From positions 1-64,000 of the forward strand of contig JABANP010000220.1 in assembly GCA_013115135.1 (NCBI GenBank): a stretch of 64,000 nucleotides of DNA, given 5' to 3'. Of this stretch, positions 45,915 through 55,226 are shown piece by piece (positions within the stretch are counted from its first letter, which is position 1; each line of letters begins with the position of its first letter). Source of the DNA: Perkinsus olseni. Taxonomy: Eukaryota > Perkinsozoa > Perkinsida > Perkinsidae. The translations under genes and the position numbers were made by a program. The notes under the pieces are model-generated. The model had not been told where the DNA came from. It ran no database searches and saw only the letters and a program-made list of their open reading frames with translations.

Positions 45915-48722
45915 TCACACGAGGAGTGGAAGTTTCGTCTCTTCCCCCACACGACCCGAATACTGGGTTACATACACGGGTTCGTTTCGACGCTTCCACA
46001 TCGCCGTGGAATCTTTAGGCTCTTGAGGAGGCCGAAGCTGGCGGAGCAAGTCTGCGGCCTGTTTGAGCAACGACTCTCTCGCGTCACTAACACACCGCAA
46101 TGCTAGCCAAGAAGAACCGCAGGGGCAAGATGGGGACCACTGGGCGAGTAGATCACCCGAGAGGATATCGACCAGCCAAATCCCTCCCACTCTGTCGCAA
46201 ACAACGATCGCTTGACCACTGCCTGTCGGTGAGACACTCTGTAGAGGAAGCTGCGCACCCTTCTCCGAGGCAGACCAGGTGTACAGCACCGACATCCTTC
46301 CCTCACAGTTACCACTGGCCGCTGAGAGCTGTGAGGTCGACCTATCGATGCTACGCTTCGACTCGCGTCGCGAGGGTACCTCTCCGCTAGGGGCACCGCT
46401 GAGTCTATTGCTCGGAGCTTCGTGGTTCTGTTGATCCGTGGTGCTAACGGAAACCAGAGAGACGGAGCCATTCAGAGTGTTCACCACCAGAAAACCATTA
46501 TCGAGGTCCAACGTTATGGACTTGCTCCCTATGTTAATCGACCGGTTCGCTCGATCCTCTGACCCTTGAGATACTCCGGAGCGACAGAATGACGAGGGAT
46601 GCCAAAGAGCCTCGCGTCTCCACCGGGGTTCGAACTCCACTAGGCTGGACTCTTTGCGCCGGCCAATCCGCGTCAAGAGGCCCGGAGCTGAACATGAGCA
46701 CGAATCGGTCTGCAGTGTGCAAGTGCCCCGCAGAAGAGCGCCTTCTCGCTGCCGTAATGGGTCTACTCGCCCGCCACCAAGTGATCCGGTGAGACGAATC
46801 TGCGCAATCATCGCCATGCAGTGCTGCTAAGTGAATTGCATCGGAGCCTGCTCGAGACGACACGACCGTTATATCAGTTATCCCTCTCCAGTCGAGTGCA
46901 GCGTCCATGACTTCAAGGCAAGAAAATGGTTGCAGGGTGTACCTGTAGATCTTACCGTCCTCACATCCGCACAGCAGGGAGGCGGAGGAGGGTTCATGAG
47001 CAAGCGAGGTACAGGTCACGTGTTTCCCAGCTCGCTTCGACCCTGGATGGAAGGCTCGGTAACACCTGGGCCGCCCTGAGCCGCCGTAGCCAGGGGTCGT
47101 GCAGAACAGCCAAACAGGCCCTCCCTCGTTGGAGTCGGCGCATGAGGTACTAACTGCCAGAGTGGGCTTCGTGGCGGTAAACGCTACTACTGCCTTCACA
47201 GGGCCTGGTGCAGCCACACTCAGGTCGTTACCAGAGCAGTCCACTCGATGATCAATAGCCTTCAACTCTACGCTCTCATGCAGTAGAGATAGGGCAGCTA
47301 GCGACGGGTATCGCCGGGTGACAACACCGGAAAATTGGTCCACAATCTCAATCGAACCATCTGCACGGCATACGACCAGCATGTCTCGACACCCACCGTC
47401 GAGCGCGGAGGACCATGCATGCGCTTGTGCTATCCCCGCCGAGCTTTCCGTTCGACCTCCCACCAGAACCTTGCCGGGCTCTCCAGGCGACCAGCGATGT
47501 CGAACGATCTTATCCGCAGCGTCGAGGCTTATGAGCCTCCCAGAAGCCTCGTTGAGAGTCGCCCAGACGATTTTACTATTGCCGTCACTCGAGCCGGTAC
47601 CACCGGAAAGGGATCTCTTCTTCGCTCCGCTGTTAGGGCGGATGATATAAAAGCGCTTCCCAGCAACAAGCAAACGGCTGGGCAAGGGTGTTAGCAATCT
47701 GCCCAGTACATTCAGCTGACCGAGTCCACCGGGAACCTCGCTGACGATACTCAGCGAGACCGCATCCCAGACTATGACATGCGAACCTTCATCGATACTA
47801 GCTACGTAGGCACCATCAAGGCACGACGCAACGTCTGATAGCGGTTTGGCATGGCCGACCAGTGGCTGCTTGAAACCTCTGAATGAGTTGGCCTCCAGCG
47901 TGTACGCCGCGAGGACCGTGCTGGACGTCGCTACGACCAGCAGCGACTGCTGTGGCGAGTACGCGACACTGCGTACTACGCTCTTTCCTGACCGCCTGTC
48001 TAGGTCGCGCCAAGGAGTCACTCTTGCCTCCACCATGAGCCTGCTGCTCTCGAGCAGACAGAAGGTTCCATCCGCGGATGTCGACAAAAGATATGCGGGA
48101 AGAGCGCCTCCTGCTGTTGGACTGGCAAGCCCTACAAGCCTTGTCACAGGACCACTGTGAATCCCTTCAAGTGACTTTACATGGGAGAGTTCCGCCACTG
48201 ACCCCGCTCTGATTTTCTAGAGCAAAGAGGTGGAAGCCGCCACGCGTATCACACATCAACCAAGGCGCCTCTTCGTGTTTGATAGACACGATTTGGCTCA
48301 GTAAAACGCGCTCCTTCCCCTGGGCAAGCGTCAGTTTATGACTTCCCACAGCGCGGAAGGTGAAGCCGAATTTTGTTCGGGAGCTTCTTGTCTTGTCTCG
48401 TATCTTTTTTTCCTCTTTTAAAGGCACCTTTTCCCAGGCACCGACGTAATTCCCAGCGTACAGCACACAAATGACCTGGAAGTGGCGAATAAGTTTCGAA
48501 TTCACATCAAGCGTGCATTGCACCTTAGATTTGGGGTCAAAGCTCACAGAGATGGCTTCGTGTCGGGTTGGGGACAGGGTCCTCAGCCTGCGCACGACAT
48601 GCGCCGACGAGGCCCTTAACAGCCGCTCCTACCGATGGATGCAGCTCGTAGAGTAATCCGTTTTTGTCGCGCTTCGCCAACCAAACGCTCACTGCCGAGG
48701 ACCGACGATGAGTTGTTATCAC
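45915..48722 (-). CDS. WD40-repeat protein, possibly WDR75/UTP17-like
   Basis: A long minus-strand gene. The largest single exon is the 554-codon frame 48198-46534; an upstream exon lies in 48595-48200 and a downstream exon in the frame ending at 45915. Repeated strand patterns typical of WD40 blades appear: 'GIHSGPVTRLVGLASPT' and 'LLSTSADGTFCLLESSR', 'SVVRSVAYSPQQSLLVVAT', 'DGAYVASIDEGSHVIVWDAV', and 'GKHVTCTSLAHEPSSASLLC' followed by 'GCEDGKIYRYTLQ'. The last two recall blades of WDR75, an SSU-processome subunit, but the match is loose. The C-terminal exon adds a further blade and a charged tail ('RESLLKQAADLLRQLRPPQE'). An intron containing a tRNA T-arm-like sequence (46621-46640) must separate the two downstream frames; its 3' end is not fixed. 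Start codon uncertain. Confidence 0.6.
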
Positions 48723-49990
48723 TGCGTCCAGAGAAGCGCAGTACCTGGTAGGGCGCCCTCATCAGATTGAATTTTTCAAGCCTACTGCAAGGTTGTGATG
48801 CATTCGCCCGGATGGGTCGCTGAGTCCACGAATTTCTGGCATTTGCTCCAGGCTGGGCGCTCGGCCAGATCGTCTCCCGTCCTCCATCGCCTCGAGTTCA
48901 GGTACTTGAGCCAGTGCCAACCTTAGACACGAATGGTTTTCAGATGACGCTGTGGCGGGCTGGCCTCAGAACGATCGCGCGATGGCCCAGACGCTACCTG
49001 CCGCTCCCGCTGTGGTTTGCCGCAAAGGCGGCCCGACCAAGCAAATAGTCGACGAGGTGAATCCAGGAGACACCCAGGGCTCGGCCTTGATTATCTCGGT
49101 CGGACAGAGCGCCGAAGAGCTCAACTATCCCCGCTACGTACGAGTGCAATTGCTGTGGATGGTAGCAACCGGTCCTGAAGACCATGTTACGACGAGGATT
49201 CATCACAACCATTCATGCTTACTTTAAAAAGAGGTCTGTTAGTTGGGCCAGGCTGTGCAGACGGCGATCTTCCGATGGTACCGGTGCCATGGACCACAGA
49301 GCGAGAGAAGATTTAGCAGTCACAGCGGAGTAGCGCGGATGCTGGCGACCTGGGAATAGGATGCTCGCTGCAACGGATGATTCAACCTGCGCCATCGTCC
49401 AGCAAGCAGCCGGCTGCGTAGTACTCTCACCAACACCACGGGCACACACGAGTTCATGAGAAGGAGTCCTAGACTCACCATGACGCTTTTTTCGGGGCTT
49501 AGGTACCAGAGGGGGTAGGCGGAATTCATCACCGACCGACTCAGAGTAGCGCTGCTTTATAAGAGCCTGATAACAAGGATGATAACCGTTTGGACGAAGA
49601 ATGGTGACACATGCCTAGTAGATTAGACGGATCACAAGGGAAACGTTCATCAACAGCCTAAACCAGCCAAACAGAAAGACATTGGGCGCCCCTCCCCAAC
49701 CCGAACGGTACATGCATGTCCATCAGGGCCTCCTTGTCGAGAGCACATAGTATATCGTCGACCTCCATGGGGCAATCCATTTTACACCGAGTTGAAGCTG
49801 CTTGTCGTGAAACGCAGTCTCATTCCAGGCGAGCGCGTCGAGCTTTCGGCGAACAGAGAATTACTGGAAATTGTGGAGACCGTACGGCGCTTACGGTGGT
49901 GACGCCCCTGTAGGCTAGCGTTTATGATTGGCAGAAACGTAGCTGTCATTCGAACGAGTATTGTCTTCTTGCCTTAGTGTATTTTCTTGA
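48723..49990. other. Divergent intergenic region between WD40 gene and CDPK
   Basis: The two flanking genes are transcribed away from each other, so this should hold both promoters and 5' UTRs. Frames at 48952-49227 (plus) and 49219-49532 (minus) are open but show no recognisable domain. A small exon cannot be excluded. Confidence 0.35.
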
Positions 49991-51910
49991 GTGGTAATGT
50001 CGTCAGTACCACCGTCCGTCAACAACAAGAGTAGTAATGGCGTCACTGTGACCACCGATGACTGCAGCAGCAGCGGGGACCTGGTCTCCTGTCCGGGTGG
50101 CGTGTGCTCTATGCGACGACGATCGACACAGGGTACTGATACGTCTATCGGGAGCAGCTCTGATGCAGCAAGCCCCCATCAGAAGTTCGAGCAGTCCGTC
50201 TCGCACGAGCGGGCCTATCGAGCGCTGAAGAGGGAGAATCAGCCCGGCAGTCTGTTCGTTAGGGGCCGCCAGACTTTGATCATCGACAGGAGGGACAAGA
50301 GCCGACATGGGCCGGAGAAGCTTCTGAAGGAGTACGAGCTGCAGAGGGTGATTGGTAATGGCTCTCAGGGGTCGGTGTGTGAAGCGGTTTGTCGTGCTAC
50401 GGGTGACCACCGCGCCATAAAAATAATCCCCAAATGTGATGCTGTCCTCACGGGAGGGACTTGCAGTCTCGAAGAAATCTCCATAGTCAATCGGCAGATG
50501 AAGCGAGAGGTCGGGGCCATGGGTCGCCTCGACCATCCCAATATTTGTAAACTTTACGAGATCTACGAAGACAGTATGTCCTTCTATTTGGTCATGGAAC
50601 TCTGTCGTGGTCCTGAGCTCACCGACTATCTTCTTAAGGAGCGCTACCTTTCCGAACCCGAAGCTGCCCGGATTCTCAGGGGTCTTCTTTCGGCCGTCAA
50701 TTACTGCCACAGCAAGGGTATAATCCATCGGGATATCAAACCTGAGAATATCCTTTTCTCGACGCTCAACGTGAAGTCTCCAGTCAAACTCATCGATTTT
50801 GGCTTCAGCGCCCGGGTCTTTCAGAATTCCTGTGCACTAGGCTGCGATGAAGAGCATTCCCGTGAGATCGATCTGGGCACTCGGAAAGTGTCACGGTTCG
50901 AGCTTCGGTACTGCGGTCTCCCCAAGTTTGACGCCGTCAAGGCTCAGCGGGAGGCCGTCAACAGCATCCCGCCGGGTGGAATCTCCCTGGTCAATGACTT
51001 CGGCAAGGGCGCTCAGAAGCTGCACGGTCTGGTCGGCACGCCCTACTACGTAGCGCCGGAGATCATCGCTGGCCATCAGCATCACACCGGAATGGACATG
51101 TGGAGCCTCGGGGTTCTTTTGTTTGTACTGCTAGGCGGTTATCCGCCCTTCCGAGGAGCCACTACTGGTGAGGTGCTGGAGTCCATAACGAAGAGTCAGG
51201 GCGTGCAGTTCCCGGAAAAATGGTGGGGTGGTGTTTCGGAAGAAGCCAAGGATCTGATAAGGCGGCTGATGGAGAGGGACTGCAGCAAGCGGCTGACAGC
51301 GGCGGAGGCCTGGGAGCATCCCTGGATGAAAAGATACCGCCCGAACAGCGAGCTGGTCCATCTCAGTCCGGAGACCTTCGAGACCTTCGTCCACGCCAGC
51401 AAGCTGCGGAAGGTGGCAGTGAACGCCATCGCCTACAATCTGTCGGTCTGCAGCTGTGCCGAGTGGATTAGGGAGATCTATCGCACCTTCGAGGCACTCG
51501 ATGTCACCGGATCGGGTACGATAACCCTACCGGAGTTCCGCAGTGCCATGAAGAAGGCCAGGCCCGAAATGGGAGAGGCTAAGATCGACGAGCTCTTTGC
51601 GGGCATCGACACGGACGCCAGCGACGAGATCGACTATACAGAATTTCTCGCGGCTGCGATTTCCCAGGTTACCTTCTCCCGCATCGATCTGTGCAAGAAG
51701 GCGTTCAGAATCCTCGACCGGAAGCAGGATGGGAAGATTTCTTCCGATGAGCTGAGGCAGATCATGGGTATCACCCAACGGGACGATTTGGACGAGGAGT
51801 CTGTGGCGGAGGTCATTCGGGAGTTCGACACCAACGGTGATGGCTTCATTGATTTTCAAGAGTTCCTTTCGATGATGCAATCGTACGATGTTGGCTCTTC
51901 TACGCCCTGA
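49991..51910 (+). CDS. Calcium-dependent protein kinase (CDPK), single exon, 639 aa
   Basis: Ser/Thr kinase directly activated by calcium. Residues 117-446 form the kinase: Gly loop 'IGNGSQGSVCEA' (121-132), catalytic Lys144 in 'RAIKII', 'IIHRDIKPENIL' (HRD 246-248), DFG 269-271, APE 355-357. The C-terminal calmodulin-like lobe has four EF-hands with loops at 504-515 (DVTGSGTITLPE), 540-551 (DTDASDEIDYTE), 576-587 (DRKQDGKISSDE) and 613-624 (DTNGDGFIDFQE); all keep the first Asp and the final Glu. Between kinase and EF-hands is the usual autoinhibitory junction ('LRKVAVNAIAYNL'). The oddity is the activation segment: 83 residues separate DFG from APE, about 55-60 more than normal, the insert being at about 276-345. 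The N-terminal 110 residues are Ser-rich and lack an MG myristoylation start. Unlike its neighbours it has no intron. Two in-frame Met codons (1 and 3) could start it. Confidence 0.95.
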   Translation: MVMSSVPPSVNNKSSNGVTVTTDDCSSSGDLVSCPGGVCSMRRRSTQGTDTSIGSSSDAASPHQKFEQSVSHERAYRALKRENQPGSLFVRGRQTLIIDRRDKSRHGPEKLLKEYELQRVIGNGSQGSVCEAVCRATGDHRAIKIIPKCDAVLTGGTCSLEEISIVNRQMKREVGAMGRLDHPNICKLYEIYEDSMSFYLVMELCRGPELTDYLLKERYLSEPEAARILRGLLSAVNYCHSKGIIHRDIKPENILFSTLNVKSPVKLIDFGFSARVFQNSCALGCDEEHSREIDLGTRKVSRFELRYCGLPKFDAVKAQREAVNSIPPGGISLVNDFGKGAQKLHGLVGTPYYVAPEIIAGHQHHTGMDMWSLGVLLFVLLGGYPPFRGATTGEVLESITKSQGVQFPEKWWGGVSEEAKDLIRRLMERDCSKRLTAAEAWEHPWMKRYRPNSELVHLSPETFETFVHASKLRKVAVNAIAYNLSVCSCAEWIREIYRTFEALDVTGSGTITLPEFRSAMKKARPEMGEAKIDELFAGIDTDASDEIDYTEFLAAAISQVTFSRIDLCKKAFRILDRKQDGKISSDELRQIMGITQRDDLDEESVAEVIREFDTNGDGFIDFQEFLSMMQSYDVGSSTP

Positions 51911-52514
51911 TGGTCGCTGATGATTTTGCTGGTCGTGGTCGTTTATTTATACACCCCCTTCTTCGATGACCAACGATGAGGCTATCATCAATTTAATTCT
52001 CCCGCGTCATCATCATCACCATCAGTATAATATTTCTGTAAACTCAGCCATATGTTTGCCACATGAAAACGTCTAGTGTTTGTTAGTGTCCTCAGTTGAC
52101 GGCGATCATTCGGAAGGCAGATTCTGAAGCTTCAGAGCGATAAAGGCGGTTGTTGCTCCGCAGTCGTGTCTCGAAGGGTTGGAAGGGAGAGGGACTTGCC
52201 TCGTTGCCAGGTATTGAAGGTAGTGGCTCAATCTTGGATACACTACTACGATCAAACCCAGATAGAATTACTACCGCGCATGGAAGTGAATACCTCCCAT
52301 CGCAGGCAGTCTATGGACAGTTGGATTATTGGGTCGATCCATCTCGCAATCCGATCTCGGAATCACACAGAGCCTCTTCTGTTGAGCGATAAGTATACTA
52401 GGATCTCTCACTCTGCTGCGACAAGTTCCCTTTCCCATAGGCTCGACTTCGGAACTCGGGATGGTTGTATTGCGTAGAAACGTGTGAGCAGTGATAAGGT
52501 TGAAGATACGTTGT
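51911..52514. other. 3' intergenic region between convergent genes
   Basis: Lies between the ends of the CDPK (plus) and DCAF13 (minus). AT-rich directly after the CDPK stop (TTATTTATACACC, then an ATCATCATCACC tract). Frames at 52150-52477 are open but carry no domain or splice partners; I take them as non-coding. Confidence 0.4.
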
Positions 52515-54625
52515 CACTTGAGTTGCCGTAGAACGGGCTTCTGCTTCTCGCCGACCTTGGGCCTGCTGCCCGGCTTCGAGTTCTTCACTCTGTTAGCCTC
52601 CTTCCTCTTCTGAGCCTCGTCCATGACGTTCATCTTATCTTGTCGGAGCTTGATAGCCTTCGGGAGGTGCTTGTGACTACACGAAGGAAGGTCCCGGGTT
52701 CGAACCCTGGTGACGTCATCTTACTTCGCAATTCGCCTTATCTCTGGCATATGCTTGTACTTCGCAACCAGCTTCTTGCGATACGCTTGAGCCTTCTTCT
52801 CCCGCTTGCTCACGACGCCCAGCTTATCCGAAGCCTGCCCATGTAACACGGCGATAAGCGCAGGTTCGATCCCCGGCCCCACCATCTACCTCATTTTTCC
52901 ACACCCGAATGTTGCAGTCCTCCGAGCCGCTGAAAACGAATCGTCCATCACCACTGTACTGACAGCAGAGGACTCTTTGCATCCGCTTCGTATGATACAC
53001 CTGACCGTTGAGGAAATGCAAGACGAGCAAGTGGCCAACAAGACCACCCACCTCTCTCGAACGTTGGGTCTCATAATTGAAGATCCTGATGGTCTTGTCG
53101 TAGCCAGCCGAGACCAGCTCCTCCCCCGTCGGGCTATAGTCCAGATCCAGTACTGCTCTCACATGCCCCTTATGGATGAATACCGCAGAATCCAGTTTTC
53201 TGACACCTCTAGCTGTTCATGTATCACGCGACCAATGTCACTACCTCATATCGAAAGTGTACAAATTGCCGTCCTCGTTGGCTACACTGAAGCGCAGCGG
53301 CTGACGAGGATTCCAACAGAAGGCGTTGCTTCGGTTTCGAAGGACCACCTGTGAAGACCACGATCACCTCAAAAGACACCTAGACGCGAACCAGGGCACT
53401 AACACCCTTGCCAATATTCGTCCACCATGGATTTTATGAAATTTTTGGACAAACGGGGGAGACCACCCCCCCTGAGAAGCATTCATAAACTGTTCAAAGA
53501 CAAAAATACCTCTCAAAATCGAATAGCCGGTGGCTGGCTCTCTCACACACCTCGATACTTTCGAAAGATACCCTCATTCGTTAGCCTGTAGTACCTTCCT
53601 CAAACCGCTCTGCATGCGGACGTCGAAGAGCCCAATAGAGTTGTCCATGGCGGTCGTTCCGAGGAGACACTCTTCGCAGGGGATTGAACTTAACACTTAG
53701 AGTAGCCTCAGTGCCCCACTCGTAGGTGGAGAGAGGAGTGGTCCTGCAAGCACGGTGAAGGGATGGTGGCGGTGACCGAGATACTACCGATTGTAATCCC
53801 AGATGTCCACGGTCTCTCCGGCAGTGGCGAGCATGGAGCTTTTACCCCAATGAGCATCGATGGAAGACAACATGGAAGACTGACATGAGCGAGCTTCGCC
53901 AGACTCAATGGACGGCGACGGCTATTACTGAGTTGAGTACGTGTACAGGGGCGATCTGATCGTTGTGGAGGGAGGCTGAGGAGCCCGATTGGAGAGCCCC
54001 CACGGTACTGAACTTCTCATCCAGCATCTCCCCAACAGCCTCGTCCGGGTCGAATCTTAGATTGAAGCCTGCAGTTCTCGATACCATCCCTTCCGTTACT
54101 ACTTCCACAATTTAATGGTCTTGTCCTCGCCGGCGCTGACGACTAGGGAATCATCGCTGGTCGTGCACAAACCGCGGACGAAGCCTTCGTGAGCTCTCAC
54201 TGCCTTGAAGCACCTCCGTTGTCCGACATTCCAGAAACGAATCTGAAGGAATAGTTCTCTCACGCAGACGCCCGGTGAGTTCTGGGCACCTCGCCATCGC
54301 AGCTTCCAGTGAATAAGGGCGCTATAACGGTCCTGCATCGGGTCATGCACTTAACGGCATCTGTGTGGCCTTCCAGAGCACATAGGAACGGCTTGGCGAA
54401 CATTTTTTGGATCTTCGCTCCGTTCAAGGCCCGAGTGTACCTGTAGTGGTACGCGCCTCCTAAGATTCGTGGTCACTAAGCCTGCCATTCGGCAACCCTT
54501 CAGTACTCTGTAGCCCGGTCGAAGGGGTGCAGAACAGGATCCGCATTGCGCTGGTATTTTTGGATGCCTCCTGGCTTGGTTATGGTATACTCGGAAGGAT
54601 CTCGATGTAGAACCTTGACCTTCAT
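52515..54625 (-). CDS. DCAF13: DCAF13/SOF1, WD40 ribosome-biogenesis factor (apparent 1-base frameshift)
   Basis: Nucleolar WD40 protein required for 18S rRNA maturation (yeast SOF1, human DCAF13). The start at 54625 gives 'MKVKVLHRDPSEYTITKPGG' and, at the exon end, 'RNADPVLHPFDRATEY', the family N-terminus. Later exons give 'KIQKMFAKPFLCALEGHTDA', 'RFWNVGQRRCFKAVRAHEGF', 'SAGEDKTIKLWK', 'SSIDAHWGKSSMLATAGETV', 'FDVRMQSGLRK', 'ANEDGNLYTFDMR', 'DLDYSPTGEELVSAGYDKTI', 'YHTKRMQRVLCCQYSGDG' and the conserved SOF1 tail 'DKLGVVSKREKKAQAYRKKL' ... 'DEAQKRKEANRVKNSKPGSR', stopping at 52515. Introns are 36-60 nt. At 53679-53682 a run of four C (coding strand) puts 'SVKFNP' and 'CEECLLGTTAMDNS' in different frames; one base fewer would restore the family sequence. 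It is either an assembly error or a real lesion. Two introns hold T-arm-like sequence. Confidence 0.88.
52677..52724 (-). other. DCAF13 intron containing a tRNA T-arm-like sequence
   Basis: A 48-nt intron (GTAAGATG..GTGTAG) between 'RRIA' and 'HKHLPKAIKL'. On the opposite strand, 52694-52710 reads CCGGG-TTCGAAC-CCTGG, a canonical T-arm with pol III B-box, followed by TGACGTCA. No 5' tRNA half is present. Confidence 0.7.
52835..52889 (-). other. DCAF13 intron containing a tRNA 3'-end-like sequence
   Basis: A 55-nt intron (GTAGATGG..GGGCAG) between 'IRVWKNE' and 'ASDKLGVV'. On the opposite strand 52860-52884 reads GCAGGTTCGATCCCC then GGCCCCACCA, that is, a B-box followed by what looks like an acceptor strand ending in CCA. 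The upstream half of a tRNA is absent. Confidence 0.7.
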
Positions 54626-54930
54626 CTACGGAAAATGTAAACTGAGGCAACGGTAGAACTGATCGAGACAGTCCCCAAATCTTGGACTTTCCAGTGGAGA
54701 GTCTCCACTATGACCGCCATGGGCTACGAAAGTGACCGATGGAACACACCATGAGACTCTGCGGTGGAAGGTCTCGACTTGATGTCTAAACGAGACCGAC
54801 ACGCACCCAAGTGAGAGAACTTGGACGGATCCGCGACGAGATTGTACAAGGGGGCGAGGATCGTCAAGAACAGACGTCACGTTCCGTGGCCCACCTCGGT
54901 GCCCCCAATCACATCGCACAAATCATTCGT

Positions 54931-55002
54931 GGGTGTGTAGCTCAGTGGTAGAGCGGCTGACTGCAGATCAGCAGGTCCTCGGTTCAAATCCGGGCGCGCC
55001 CT
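54931..55002 (+). tRNA. tRNA-Cys (GCA)
   Basis: A complete 72-nt cloverleaf. Acceptor GGGTGTG pairs with CGCGCCC (two G-T pairs), D-arm GCTCAGTGGTAGAGC, anticodon stem GCTGA/TCAGC around CTGCAGA (anticodon GCA), T-arm CTCGG-TTCAAAT-CCGGG. It is followed by CTCTTTTG, a short pol III T-run. Confidence 0.95.
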
Positions 55003-55226
55003 CTTTTGCTCGCGTCACATTCTCACTTCTGCGTTGGACTAAATTGCGAGTTATTGTAGTGAGTTGCCAGCAAGCATATTCTCATCACTGCCGCTCGGTC
55101 GACCACAATGCACTCGGTCAGCCGCCCTGAGTCTCAGGATCTGAGACGATAGCGTTCTCGGAGTTTGATCCAAAACTAGCCCACGCAGCGCAGTTTGTTT
55201 CTACTTTTTTGGGATTTGGGACTAGT

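Noticed and set aside
46589..47650. Several plus-strand open frames opposite the WD40 gene
   Set aside because: They overlap the 554-codon WD40 exon on the other strand and are explained as its shadows.
50003..50728. 241-codon antisense open frame inside the CDPK
   Set aside because: It mirrors the codon structure of a strongly conserved kinase on the other strand and has no domain of its own.
52640..52846. Full tRNA gene at the B-box near 52.7 kb
   Set aside because: The T-arm is good, but there is no D-arm, anticodon stem or acceptor 5' strand upstream. That sequence is DCAF13 coding exon ('HKHLPKAIKLRQDK' on the minus strand).
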